A stretch of DNA of 32,778 nucleotides from an uncultured beta proteobacterium (GTDB lineage: Bacteria > Pseudomonadota > Gammaproteobacteria > Burkholderiales > Burkholderiaceae_C). Shown here in pieces: positions 15,699-24,061 of the stretch. The position numbers and the translations under genes are program-made. The notes beneath the pieces were generated by a model, which saw nothing but the letters and a program-made list of their open reading frames with translations, ran no database searches and was not told the origin of the DNA. Position 1 is the stretch's first letter. The number at the start of each line of letters is the position of its first letter. The stretch covers positions 1 to 32,778 of the forward strand of contig CAJAES010000020.1 of the NCBI GenBank assembly GCA_903938815.1. The letters are read 5' to 3'.

Positions 15699-16742
15699 AT
15701 GACCGGGTTGCCTGCCGCCCCGGACACCGCCGCGCGTGTGGATGAGTTGCTGGGCATGGCGTATCGCAGCCGTCACGACGACACGCGCAAGGCGCTGGGC
15801 TTCGCGCGTCAGGCCCATGAGCTGTCGGACCGGACAGGGCACGCCCCGGGTCGGGCCTGGGCGCTGCTGCGCATGGCCCTGTGCGAGCACATCCTGGCGG
15901 ATCCGAAGCGGCAATACGAGCAGCGCCTGGGCGAGAGCATCGCGCTGATGCGCGACCTGGGTGACCAGGCGGGCGAGGCCGAGGCGATGAACCTGCTGGG
16001 CAGCATCCTCAATACCCGCGGCGAGCACGAGGCCGCGCTCGACCTGTACCGCCGCTGTCGCGAACTGCGCGAAACCCTCGGCGACCTCTCTGGCGTGACC
16101 GCGGCAATGAACAACGTCGGCCTGACGCTGCGCATGCTCTCGCGCACCGGCGAGGCGCTGGATTGGCTGGGCCGCAGCCTGGAGATCGCGCTGGCGCAGG
16201 CCGACACGCTTCGCATCGCCTATGCGCATCTCAACCTGGGCGAGGTCTTTCTCGACCTCGACGACGCCGCCACGGCGATCGAGCACCTGGAGCAGGCCTT
16301 CTCGCGCGTGGCGCGCACCGAGGACCGCGCGCTGGAGTGCAGCATCCTCATCGGCCTGGCGCGCTCACGCGCGTTGCAGGGCGCGAACGACGCTGCGCTG
16401 GGCCTGCTGCAGCATGCGCAGGGGCTGGCGCTTCGCACCGGCAATGTGCGTGACCAGGCGCGCGTTGCCATGGCGCAGGCTGCGGTGGAGCAAGGGCGCG
16501 GCGGCCACGCCGCTGCCGAGGCGCATCTGCACGCCACCCTGGCCAGCCTGCGCCGCGCCGAAGAGCGCACGCTCGAAGCCGATGTGCTGGTGCGTCTGGC
16601 GCACAGCCAGTGGCAGCTCGGCCGGGCCGATGCGGCCCTCGGGTGGCTGGAGCGCGCGCTCGAACTCGCATCGTCCACCGGCCAGGCGCTGGTGGCGGAT
16701 TCGGCCCGGCGGCTGACCAGCCAGATCCGCCTGGCGGGCTGA
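15699..16742 (+). CDS. TPR-repeat protein linked to the aap operon
   Basis: This 347-residue protein is composed mostly of helical tetratricopeptide-like repeats. Examples are AEAMNLLGSILNTRGEHEAALDLYRRC (about residues 90-116), AAMNNVGLTLRMLSRTGEALDWL, AYAHLNLGEVFLDLDDAATAIEHL and a last one, DVLVRLAHSQWQLGRADAALGWLERAL. No signal peptide, DNA-binding or enzymatic domain is visible. TPR proteins hold partners together, so a scaffold or regulatory role is likely, but the partner is unknown. It begins 7 bp after aapP and is probably in the same mRNA. Its stop abuts the stop of the converging isomerase gene (TGATCA). The frame from ATG at 15699 is clean. Confidence 0.85.
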   Translation: MTGLPAAPDTAARVDELLGMAYRSRHDDTRKALGFARQAHELSDRTGHAPGRAWALLRMALCEHILADPKRQYEQRLGESIALMRDLGDQAGEAEAMNLLGSILNTRGEHEAALDLYRRCRELRETLGDLSGVTAAMNNVGLTLRMLSRTGEALDWLGRSLEIALAQADTLRIAYAHLNLGEVFLDLDDAATAIEHLEQAFSRVARTEDRALECSILIGLARSRALQGANDAALGLLQHAQGLALRTGNVRDQARVAMAQAAVEQGRGGHAAAEAHLHATLASLRRAEERTLEADVLVRLAHSQWQLGRADAALGWLERALELASSTGQALVADSARRLTSQIRLAG

Positions 16743-17576
16743 TCAGCCCTTCGGAATCGGCGCCAGCGGTTCGAACTCCGGCGCCGACTTCGCCTTCCAG
16801 CCCGCGATGGCGCGGGACATCTCGTCGATGTCGAAGATGGCGCTCTGCAGCAGGGTCATCTGCTGCAGAGCTTCGTGCGTGGTGTGGTCGCGGGCGAAGT
16901 TCAGCGCCCGCTTGCTGCCGGCGATGGCCAGCGGTGACTTCTCGGCGATCTGGCGCGCCAGATCCAGCGCATGCGCCTGCAGCGCGGCCGCGTCGGGCAG
17001 CACCGCGTTGACGAGCCCGATGGCCAGCGCGCGCTCGGCGCCGACGCGCTCGCCCGTGAACGCCATCTGCCGTGCCACGCCGGGCGGCACGATCTTGGGC
17101 AGCCGCTGCAGGACGCCGAGGTCGGCGGCCATGCCGATGTGGATTTCCTGCACGGTGAAGAAGGCGTCGGCGCTGGCCACGCGCAGGTCGCAGGCCGTGG
17201 CCAGATCGAGCGCGCCGCCGATGCAGCCGCCCTGGATGGCGGCGATGACGGGGAAGCGCGCTTCCTCGAGCACGTCCATGCTGGCCATCAGGCGGCGCAG
17301 GCCGTCCTGGAAGGCCAGCCGCCGGCGCGCGGTGCCGGTGTCGAGCATCGGCATGCCGCCTTCGAAGACGTCCAGCGCCATGCCGGCGCTGAAGTGCCGC
17401 CCGGTGGACGAGATCACGAGCACGCGGGTCTCGCCGGCATCGTCGAGCGCCTGCACCGCTTCGCGAAAGGCCGGAAAGAAGGGCGGCGCCAGCGTGTTCA
17501 GCCGCTCGGGGCGGTTGAGCTGCAGGTGGGCCACGCCGGGCGCGGGGGTGTCGATGCGGAAAAAGCCGTTGTCCAT
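16743..17576 (-). CDS. Crotonase family, dienoyl-CoA isomerase-like (ECH1 type)
   Basis: This 277-residue protein of the enoyl-CoA hydratase/isomerase family has both oxyanion-hole segments (GRHFSAG at 59-65 and GGCIGGA at 116-122). It keeps the three acidic residues that mark delta3,5-delta2,4-dienoyl-CoA isomerase: Asp124, Glu144 and Asp152. Their spacing (20 and 8) equals that of Asp176/Glu196/Asp204 in rat ECH1. VQEIHIGMAADLGVLQRLPK is close to that enzyme's signature. The reaction would shift double bonds during oxidation of unsaturated fatty acids. The start is ATG 17576; ATG 17588 would add four residues. It diverges from the lipase gene over 39 bp, so the two may share lipid-related control. 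Confidence 0.85.
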   Translation of the reverse strand: MDNGFFRIDTPAPGVAHLQLNRPERLNTLAPPFFPAFREAVQALDDAGETRVLVISSTGRHFSAGMALDVFEGGMPMLDTGTARRRLAFQDGLRRLMASMDVLEEARFPVIAAIQGGCIGGALDLATACDLRVASADAFFTVQEIHIGMAADLGVLQRLPKIVPPGVARQMAFTGERVGAERALAIGLVNAVLPDAAALQAHALDLARQIAEKSPLAIAGSKRALNFARDHTTHEALQQMTLLQSAIFDIDEMSRAIAGWKAKSAPEFEPLAPIPKG

Positions 17577-17615
17577 GCGCACGAGCATAGCGGCGCCCAT
17601 GCTCCAATCCCCCGC

Positions 17616-18485
17616 ATGGAAACGCTGACCCTCGCCGACGGAACCGAATTGCGCCTTCACGCCTGGCCCCCAACGGCCGCGCGCCGGGGGCAGGTGCTCA
17701 TCGTGCACGGCCTGGGCGAGCACGCCGGGCGCTACGTCCACGTGGCGGCGGCGCTCAATGCGCAGGGGTGGCAGGTGAACGCCTACGACCAGCGGGGGCA
17801 CGGCGCCAGCACCGGCGCCCGTGGCGCACTGCCGGGCGCCGAGGCGCTCTGCGAGGATCTGGCCGCCGTGATCGGCCGCGTGCGATCGGGCCCCGGGCCG
17901 TTCGTGCTGCTGGGGCACAGCATGGGCGGCCTGCTGGCGGCCCGGTATGTGGCCGAGGCGCTGGCGCAGAAGCCCGCGCTGTGGTCGCGGCCCGTGGATG
18001 CGCTGGTGCTGTCGTCCCCGGCGCTGGAAGCGGACCTCACGACCGCGCAGAAGCTTCAACTGGCCATGGCCGGCACGCTGGCGCCGAACATGGCGCTGGG
18101 CAACGGGCTGAAGCCGGAGTGGGTCTCGCGCGATCCGGCCGTGGTGCGGGCCTATGTGGCCGACCCGCTGAACCACGACCGCATCACGCCGCGCCTGGCG
18201 CGCTTCATCGTCGATGGCGGGGTGCTGGTGCGCGCCCGGGCGCCGCAGTGGCGCGTGCCGACCCTGCTGATGTGGGCGGGCGCCGACCGGTGTGTCGCTC
18301 CGGCGGGATCGGCTGCGTTCGCCGCAGACGCGCCGAAGGCCGTCGTGCAGCATCGCTGCTTCGACGGCCTGGCGCACGAGATCTTCAACGAGCCGGAGCA
18401 GGCCGAGGTGCTCTCGCACCTGACCCGCTGGCTCGAAGGCCTTACTTCGCCGACTGCGCCAGTCGCAGGGCCGGGCGGGCGTTGA
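17616..18485 (+). CDS. Alpha/beta hydrolase, monoacylglycerol lipase-like
   Basis: This 289-residue serine hydrolase has the oxyanion segment VHGLGEHAGRY (30-40), DQRGHGAS and the nucleophile elbow GHSMGG with Ser102. Asp224 (GADRCVAP) and His254 (GLAHEIFNEP) complete the catalytic triad. HGLGEHAGRY and the HEIFNE ending are typical of the monoglyceride lipase/lysophospholipase group (hydrolase_4), so likely substrates are monoacylglycerols or similar esters. No signal peptide, so it should be cytoplasmic. The ATG at 17616 gives the usual N-terminus; the long upstream frame is only the antisense of the isomerase gene. Its last 44 bp overlap the end of the converging DUF4148 gene. Confidence 0.88.
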   Translation: METLTLADGTELRLHAWPPTAARRGQVLIVHGLGEHAGRYVHVAAALNAQGWQVNAYDQRGHGASTGARGALPGAEALCEDLAAVIGRVRSGPGPFVLLGHSMGGLLAARYVAEALAQKPALWSRPVDALVLSSPALEADLTTAQKLQLAMAGTLAPNMALGNGLKPEWVSRDPAVVRAYVADPLNHDRITPRLARFIVDGGVLVRARAPQWRVPTLLMWAGADRCVAPAGSAAFAADAPKAVVQHRCFDGLAHEIFNEPEQAEVLSHLTRWLEGLTSPTAPVAGPGGR

Positions 18486-18777
18486 ACTCGTAGACCTCGC
18501 CGTTGATGGCGTCGATCTCGCCGCTGTCGCGCGCGGCCAGCGTGGCAGCCACGACTTCGGCACGCGTCCTGGAGACCTTCAGCGGCTCCATGTAGGTCGA
18601 GCTGCTGAACTTGATCGTGCCGTCCTTGCGGGCCTGGAAGAGTTCAGCCTGCACTTCGGCGCGGCTCTTGGTGACGCTGGCGTTCATCCACGCATCGGAG
18701 GTGGCTTCCTGCGCGAAGGCGGGGGCCGAGCCGATGAAGGCGAGGGTGGCGACGGCAATCAGTTGCTGGGTGTTCAT
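18442..18777 (-). CDS. Small secreted DUF4148-type protein
   Basis: This 111-residue protein has a signal peptide (MNTQQLIAVATLAFIGSAPAFA, likely cut after AFA at 22), so it is exported to the periplasm. The mature part has two similar units, VTKSRAEVQAELFQARKDG and VSRTRAEVVAATLAARDSG, the pattern of the DUF4148 family common in Burkholderiales. The function of the family is unknown to me. The ATG at 18777 has AGGAG about eight bases upstream. Its 3' end runs 44 bp into the lipase gene on the opposite strand. It is divergent from the LysR regulator and could be a target of it; that is inference. Confidence 0.82.
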   Translation of the reverse strand: MNTQQLIAVATLAFIGSAPAFAQEATSDAWMNASVTKSRAEVQAELFQARKDGTIKFSSSTYMEPLKVSRTRAEVVAATLAARDSGEIDAINGEVYEFNARPALRLAQSAK

Positions 18778-18889
18778 GAAAAGCTCCTGGTGAAACAGTG
18801 GATCGGAAGTTCGGTGAGTCGGGTTTCTTGGAGGGCTCATCGATGAAGTGAACTGTAGGCATTGCTTGTAGTGGAAGAAAGCCTTTGAG

Positions 18890-18904
18890 AATGAACAGTT
18901 CATT
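18890..18904. promoter_or_regulatory. Palindrome in DUF4148-LysR divergent region
   Basis: AATGAACAGTTCATT is a perfect palindrome around a central A (7-bp arms). It sits 24 bp before the LysR start in the AT-rich 150-bp divergent region. A related half, GTGAACTGT, lies nearby at 18848-18856. TTGACT read on the minus strand at about 18919-18914 could be a -35 for the DUF4148 gene, which would put the palindrome near its -10. Candidate operator for the adjacent LysR protein; unproven. Confidence 0.4.
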
Positions 18905-18927
18905 TCAATACAGTCAATAATCAAGGC

Positions 18928-19893
18928 ATGGATCAGTTCAGAGCAATGCGTGTGTTCGCCCGTGTGGCCGACGAAGGCAGCTTTGCCGCTGCCGCCCGCG
19001 GCCTCGACATGGCGCCTGCCGTGGTGACACGTGTGGTGGCCGAACTCGAGGAGCACCTGGGCGCGCGGCTGATGAACCGCACGACGCGCAAGCTGGCCCT
19101 GACGGACGTGGGCGCCGACTACCTGGACCGCGTGCGCCGCATCCTCTCCGACGTGGACGAGGCCGAGGCGATGGCCGGAGCCAACACGCAGGAGGCGCGC
19201 GGCACGGTCCGGCTCCTCGTGCCGCCCGCGGTGTCGGTGCATCAGCTGGCCAAGCATCTGCCGCGCTTCTACAGGCAGTACCCGCATGTGCAGCTGGAGA
19301 TCGACGCCTTCGGCCCGGTGGAGGCCGCCAGCGAGGCGCACGACATCGCCATCGTCTGGACGCGGGCGCCCCTGGAGGGCGAGTTCATCGCCCGCCGGCT
19401 CGCGCGCACCGAGACCATCGTCTGTGCCTCGCCCGAGTACCTGGACCGCCACGGCCGCCCGGAGCATCCGCAGGAGCTCTCGGATCATGTGGCGATGCTG
19501 CCGCCGATCGGCGATTTTCAGCGCGGCCTGACGTTCCATCGCGGCCCCTGGGGCGACGACGAGCCCGGCGGCGAGCAGGTGACGGTGGTGCCGCGCCGCC
19601 CCGTGCTGGTCACCTCCCACGTGGACACCAACTACGCGGCTGCCCTGGCCGGGGTGGGCATCACCGGCCTGCCGTCCTATGTGGCGGAGGACGCGCTGAT
19701 GGAGCATGCGCTGGAGCGCGTGCTGTGCGAGTGGCACCTCTTCAGCGCCACGCTGTGGGCGACGATGCCTTCGCGCCAGCACCTGCCTGCGCGCACCCGG
19801 GCCGTGCTGGACTTCCTGCTCACCATCTTCGGCGGGGAAGACCGGGACCCCTGGCTCGCCGCCGCCGGCTGTGAGACAGTGCGCAAGATCTGA
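18928..19893 (+). CDS. LysR-family transcriptional regulator
   Basis: This 321-residue regulator has an N-terminal winged helix-turn-helix (MDQFRAMRVFARVADEGSFAAAARGL, then PAVVTRVVAELEEHLGARLMNRTTR; residues 1-60). The C-terminal effector domain begins near residue 92 (GTVRLLVPPAVSVHQLAKHLPRF). The subgroup resembles the DsdA/PA0477-like LysR proteins common in Burkholderiales, with no known ligand. The ATG at 18928 gives the standard start. Its stop overlaps the AAGGAG of the following peptidase gene, so the two probably form one transcription unit. LysR proteins usually act on the divergent neighbour, here the DUF4148 gene, and on themselves. Confidence 0.92.
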   Translation: MDQFRAMRVFARVADEGSFAAAARGLDMAPAVVTRVVAELEEHLGARLMNRTTRKLALTDVGADYLDRVRRILSDVDEAEAMAGANTQEARGTVRLLVPPAVSVHQLAKHLPRFYRQYPHVQLEIDAFGPVEAASEAHDIAIVWTRAPLEGEFIARRLARTETIVCASPEYLDRHGRPEHPQELSDHVAMLPPIGDFQRGLTFHRGPWGDDEPGGEQVTVVPRRPVLVTSHVDTNYAAALAGVGITGLPSYVAEDALMEHALERVLCEWHLFSATLWATMPSRQHLPARTRAVLDFLLTIFGGEDRDPWLAAAGCETVRKI

Positions 19894-19906
19894 AGGAGAC
19901 CCCCGC

Positions 19907-21382
19907 ATGAACGCCCGCGACCCGAACCTCCCCCTGCAGCCTGACGAAGCCAGCGCCCTCGGCCGATTTGCCGACGCCGCCTGGGACGAGCGCATCGTGC
20001 CCGCGCTCACCGACTACATCGCCGTGCCCTCCAAGAGCCCGATGTTCGACGCCGACTGGGCCGCCAACGGGCTGCTCGAGCGCGTGGTGCGCGACGCCGC
20101 GCAGTGGGTCGAGTCGCGCAAGGTGCCCGGCCTGACACTGGAAATCGTGCGCATCGAGGGCCGCACGCCCGTCATCTTCTTCGAGATCCCCGCCACCAAG
20201 GCCGGCAGCAGCGACACCGTCCTGCTCTACGGCCACCTGGACAAGCAGCCCGAGTTCAACGGCTGGCGGCGCGACCTCGGCCCGTGGACCCCGAAGTACG
20301 AGAACGGCCTGCTGTACGGCCGCGGCGGCGCCGACGACGGCTACGCGGTCTATGCCGCCATCTCCGCCATCGAGGCGCTGCAGGCGCAGGGCCTGCCGCA
20401 CCCGCGCTGCGTGGGCCTCATCGAGACCTGCGAGGAAAGCGGCTCCTACGACCTGCCCGTGTACCTGGACGCGCTGCGGCCGCGCCTGGGTGCCGTGAGC
20501 CTCGTCGTGTGCCTGGACAGCGGCGCCGGCAACTACGACCAGCTCTGGCTGACCACCAGCCTGCGCGGCATGGTCAGCGGCGTGCTGAAGGTGGAGATCC
20601 TCAGCGAAGGCATCCACTCCGGCGACGCCAGCGGCCTGGTGCCCAGCAGCTTCCGCATCCTGCGCCAGGTGCTCGACCGGCTGGAAGATTCGAAGACCGG
20701 GAACCTGCTGCCCGAGAGCTTCCACTGCGAGGTGCCTGCCGCCCGGCTGGCGCAGGCGCAGGCCACCGCGGCCATCCTGGGCGACGAGGTCTGGAAGCGC
20801 ATGCCATGGGCCTGCGGCGCCGACGGCGGCCCCACGCTGCCCACCACCACCGACCCGGTCCAGGGTCTGCTGAACCGCACCTGGCGCCCCACGCTCAGCG
20901 TCACCGGCGTCGACGGCTTCCCGGAACTCAAGAATGCCGGCAACGTGCTGCGCCCCTACACGGCGTTCAAGCTCAGCCTGCGCCTGCCGCCGCTGGTCGA
21001 CGGCAACGAGGCGAGCCTGAAGCTCAAGGCCCTGCTGGAGGACAACGCGCCCTACAACGCCAAGGTCACCTTCCATGCCGACGGCCGTGCCGGTGCGCTG
21101 GGCGCGACCGGCTGGAGCGCCCCCGAGCTGGCGCCGTGGCTCTACAACGCGCTGAATGCGGCCTCGAACACCCATTTCGGCGCGCCGGTGGGCTACATCG
21201 GGCAGGGCGGCACGATCCCGCTGATGAGCATGCTGCAGCAGGGCTTCCCGGCCGCGCAGATGATGGTCTGCGGCGTGCTGGGCCCGAAGAGCAACGCCCA
21301 CGGCCCGAACGAATTCCTGCACGTGCCCTACGCCAAGCGCCTGACGGCCGCGGTGGCGCAGGTGATCGCCGCCTGCCCCTGA
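19907..21382 (+). CDS. M20-family metallopeptidase
   Basis: This 491-residue zinc hydrolase is of the M20 (ArgE/DapE/carnosinase) family. Metal and catalytic residues are visible: His110 and Asp112 in YGHLDKQP, Asp143 in GGADDGY, Glu176/Glu177 in TCEESGS, Asp204 in CLDSG, and the C-terminal His in NAHGPNE. A dimerisation (lid) domain lies between about residues 220 and 390, with IHSGDASGL. Length and GHLDKQPEFNGW suggest the cytosolic dipeptidase branch, so a dipeptide or N-acyl amino acid substrate is likely. No signal peptide. ATG 19907 has AAGGAG eight bases upstream, overlapping the LysR stop. The frame is open farther upstream, but that lies inside the LysR gene. Confidence 0.9.
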   Translation: MNARDPNLPLQPDEASALGRFADAAWDERIVPALTDYIAVPSKSPMFDADWAANGLLERVVRDAAQWVESRKVPGLTLEIVRIEGRTPVIFFEIPATKAGSSDTVLLYGHLDKQPEFNGWRRDLGPWTPKYENGLLYGRGGADDGYAVYAAISAIEALQAQGLPHPRCVGLIETCEESGSYDLPVYLDALRPRLGAVSLVVCLDSGAGNYDQLWLTTSLRGMVSGVLKVEILSEGIHSGDASGLVPSSFRILRQVLDRLEDSKTGNLLPESFHCEVPAARLAQAQATAAILGDEVWKRMPWACGADGGPTLPTTTDPVQGLLNRTWRPTLSVTGVDGFPELKNAGNVLRPYTAFKLSLRLPPLVDGNEASLKLKALLEDNAPYNAKVTFHADGRAGALGATGWSAPELAPWLYNALNAASNTHFGAPVGYIGQGGTIPLMSMLQQGFPAAQMMVCGVLGPKSNAHGPNEFLHVPYAKRLTAAVAQVIAACP

Positions 21383-21404
21383 GGCGGCGCGTCCGGCTCA
21401 CGCT

Positions 21405-23390
21405 CTACACCGGGCTGGCCGGGGCCACTGAAGGGACAGCGATCTTGACCTGATTTCGGCCGCCTTCCTTGGCTTGGTACAGGGCCAGATCGGCCCGCTT
21501 CAACCCAGCGTCGAGGCCTGCATCTGTGGCCAGGCACATGGCCACGCCGATTGAGACTGTAAGGCTCACCGTTTGGCCGGTCGGGAGCACCACCGACAGC
21601 GATGCCAGCGACTGACGCAGCCGATCCGCGACCTCTGCAGCACTCTCGACGGTCGTTTCCGGCAGCATGAGGGCAAATTCCTCGCCTCCAACCCGCGCTA
21701 CAAGGTCGATATTGCGCAGCACGGCCGTGCAGGACTTGGCCACTTCCGCGAGGACAAGATCGCCCCCATCATGGCCATACCGGTCATTGATGGTCTTGAA
21801 GTGGTCGATATCCATCATGAGCACCGCCAACGATGCCGCATGACGTTGGTGGCGCCGCAGTTCGCGTTCGCCCCTCTCGACGAAGTCGCGCAGGTTGCTC
21901 AGACCGGTGAGCGTATCGGTTCGAGCCAGCAGGTTGAGCTGGGCCTCCAGGCGCTTGTGCTCCGTGATGTCGAACACCGTGGATCGGCTGCTGATCAGGT
22001 TTCCCTCGGCATCCTTGATGGCAGTCGCGTTGATCGATGCAGGGAAGGTCGATCCGTCCTTGCGCACCAGCATCAACTCGACACCCTCGATGTGTTCGGT
22101 CTGGAGGAATCTCGGGAACGTTTCAGTGAATCGGGCTTGGCTGTCCGGGGTGAGCAGATCCATCATCGGGCGGCCTTGTACTTCGTCCCAACGGTAGCCG
22201 AGCCATCCCAGTGCGGTCGCGTTCATTCGCACTAGGCGACCTTGGCGGTCCAGCGAGTGGTAACCGCAAGGTGCGTTCTCATAGAGATCGAAGACCTCAT
22301 CACGCTGGGCGCGGGCCGCGAACATCTGCTTCGTCGATTCGGCCTCGCGGTCCTGCACCGCCGTCACGCCACGAAGGAGGGCGGTGAACTCATTCACCCC
22401 CAATGCCACAGGGGCCCGCAACACAACTGGCTGTGCCTTGACCGCGTCGACCAGCACTTGCGCCTGGCGGATGATGTAGGTACCAAAGGCGTACGCCATC
22501 GTCAACGCCAGAGCGAACCACAGCAATCCAAACCCGGCGAGTTCCGCGAGGGCCCGGTCAAGTGGCGCGCCTAGAACCGATTCAGGCACGGACAAGCCCA
22601 GAAACCAGTCACCACCTTGCACCGGCATGACCACGAAGGTGGTTCGGACTCCCTCCAACGTACTGCCCTTGAAGGGTTTCCCGCCGCCACGCCGCATGCC
22701 TTCCAGGAATGACGCCGATGCGGGCGTTCCCACGAATTTCTCCGACCCCAGAGATCGAGCCAGCAGCGTTCCGCGGCTGTCGGTGACCCCGGCGACCCAA
22801 TCCTCGGGCAATTTGGCCTCGGCCAGGAGACTGTCGATGGATTCCGTCAGGATGATGGCGCGAAGCACATGGCGAATTTGCCCGCCTTGCATCAAAGGCA
22901 CCGACACCGCGACGACCGATTTGGGGCTGATGGGCGCCTTGAACGCGCCCGAAACGCTGATGCGTCCTTGCTGCAGGGCGGCATCCACCGAAGCCTTGTC
23001 GTTGGCCTTGAACAAGGCGACGCCGAAGGGCGTGCTGGTATGGAAGATCACGTCGCCATTCCCGTCGACCAAGGACACGGCACGTACCGGCCCGTCGTGC
23101 GAGATCGACCGCTTGGCCTGGTCGTACAGCCCTCGCCAGTCACCAGTTTGCGCACTGTCGCTGTCTGCCAGGACGCCAACGGTGGTCGTGGCGACCTTGA
23201 TCATCTGTTCCAGAGATTGCTGCAGCGCCGTTGATCGGTGCTCCAGGTTGTCGATCACGGCGGCGCGCGCAACCCGGTCGAACTCGAGAATCGCATGGCC
23301 CGCGAAGACCAGTGCGGGGAGCAACGCCGAGAGAGTCAGGTAGAACAGCCAGCGTCGGAGTCCGATGGGCTTCTTGAAGGGTGCCAGCAT
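21405..23390 (-). CDS. Membrane diguanylate cyclase with Cache and PAS sensor domains
   Basis: This 661-residue signalling protein makes cyclic di-GMP. In order: a membrane segment at about 12-32, a periplasmic Cache-like sensor (about 35-270), a second membrane segment (283-305), a PAS domain (about 365-480, beginning LYENAPCGYHSLDRQG) and a GGDEF domain (about 488-650). The active site reads GGEEF (568-572), which is catalytically competent in this family. Five residues before it is RNID (559-562), an intact RxxD inhibitory site, so product feedback is expected. The start ATG 23390 gives a normal N-terminus; no EAL domain follows. It stands alone, convergent to the M20 gene. GC and codon use are somewhat less extreme than in neighbours. 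Confidence 0.93.
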   Translation of the reverse strand: MLAPFKKPIGLRRWLFYLTLSALLPALVFAGHAILEFDRVARAAVIDNLEHRSTALQQSLEQMIKVATTTVGVLADSDSAQTGDWRGLYDQAKRSISHDGPVRAVSLVDGNGDVIFHTSTPFGVALFKANDKASVDAALQQGRISVSGAFKAPISPKSVVAVSVPLMQGGQIRHVLRAIILTESIDSLLAEAKLPEDWVAGVTDSRGTLLARSLGSEKFVGTPASASFLEGMRRGGGKPFKGSTLEGVRTTFVVMPVQGGDWFLGLSVPESVLGAPLDRALAELAGFGLLWFALALTMAYAFGTYIIRQAQVLVDAVKAQPVVLRAPVALGVNEFTALLRGVTAVQDREAESTKQMFAARAQRDEVFDLYENAPCGYHSLDRQGRLVRMNATALGWLGYRWDEVQGRPMMDLLTPDSQARFTETFPRFLQTEHIEGVELMLVRKDGSTFPASINATAIKDAEGNLISSRSTVFDITEHKRLEAQLNLLARTDTLTGLSNLRDFVERGERELRRHQRHAASLAVLMMDIDHFKTINDRYGHDGGDLVLAEVAKSCTAVLRNIDLVARVGGEEFALMLPETTVESAAEVADRLRQSLASLSVVLPTGQTVSLTVSIGVAMCLATDAGLDAGLKRADLALYQAKEGGRNQVKIAVPSVAPASPV

Positions 23391-23394
23391 CTGG

Positions 23395-23421
23395 AGTTAT
23401 CGGGCCAAGTTCAGGATAACT
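23395..23421. promoter_or_regulatory. Inverted repeat just before the diguanylate cyclase start
   Basis: AGTTATC at 23395-23401 and GATAACT at 23415-23421 form a 7-bp perfect inverted repeat with a 13-bp spacer, five bases upstream of the cyclase ATG (minus strand). It could act as an operator or as an mRNA stem over the start region. Weak evidence. Confidence 0.3.
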
Positions 23422-23532
23422 GGAGCACCCTTCATGTAAAGGCATGGAGGGCGATAAGCGCACAGAGGCCGAAGAGCCTCTGCTTCGGCGACCTTCGAGG
23501 ACCGCCTTCGCGCCCGCTCGTAGAGTGCGAGC

Positions 23533-23763
23533 GTGAAGTTCATGCCGAAATGCAGTATCACACCTGCGGTGTCGCTCGCGGGCTGGCGACATCGGGCTGC
23601 GGGCGCCCAACCGGCGGTGTTTCGCTTCGTGGCGACGCTGCTTGCCGGCACCTCGGCCGCTGGGCCTGCATTGCCGGCGAACCGGGCGGCTTGTGTGACG
23701 CTTTCCTGGCCAGCGTGCTGGCAAGTGTCAGCTACAGGGCGCCAGGGCGTGTGCAACGGCTGA
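23533..23763 (+). other. Doubtful small ORF in a 657-bp gap without a confident gene
   Basis: Between the cyclase start region and the palindrome (23422-24078) I recognise no gene. The best plus-strand frame is a GTG-started 76-residue reading (internal ATG at residue 4) with many Ala, Pro and Trp and no known domain. On the minus strand a 138-codon frame (23813-23397) is also open, so open frames here mostly reflect base composition. No ribosome-binding site is seen. It may be a decayed gene or a dispersed non-coding element. I would not annotate it as expressed without homologs. Confidence 0.15.
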
Positions 23764-23845
23764 CGGCTCAGAGACGTCAGCGCGCCCAGCCCAACGAGAT
23801 TCGGTTGCCGCAAAGCTGGCGGTGCTCGTGCCGCAGCATGGGTAG

Positions 23846-24061
23846 CGGCCGAGCCGGATTGACCTCGCCGGGATCACCTCCGACCCGGTTGGAGCCGTAC
23901 CCTTCGACCCCACCGGCATGTGTGGCCAGGTCAGCCGCGAGAACTGGCGCCTGCCAGTCGGAATCTTGTGGCGCGAGCCGCCGTTCATTCTGCGCCCTGC
24001 GACTCGACCGGGCCCGCAGGCCCCGTTTGTGTATCGAGAAGAAACGAACGGGTTTCCATAA
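23846..24061 (+). pseudogene. Possible gene remnant (C-terminal fragment)
   Basis: A stop-to-stop frame of 71 codons reads IDLAGITSDPVGAVPFDPTG and then GQVSRENWRLPVGILWREPP, ending TAA at 24059-24061. Third codon positions are strongly G/C in the first two thirds, as in real genes here, but a TAG sits at 23843-23845 and the only ATG leaves about 47 residues. It looks like the tail of a decayed or transferred gene. I do not recognise the family. A chance frame is also possible. Confidence 0.22.
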
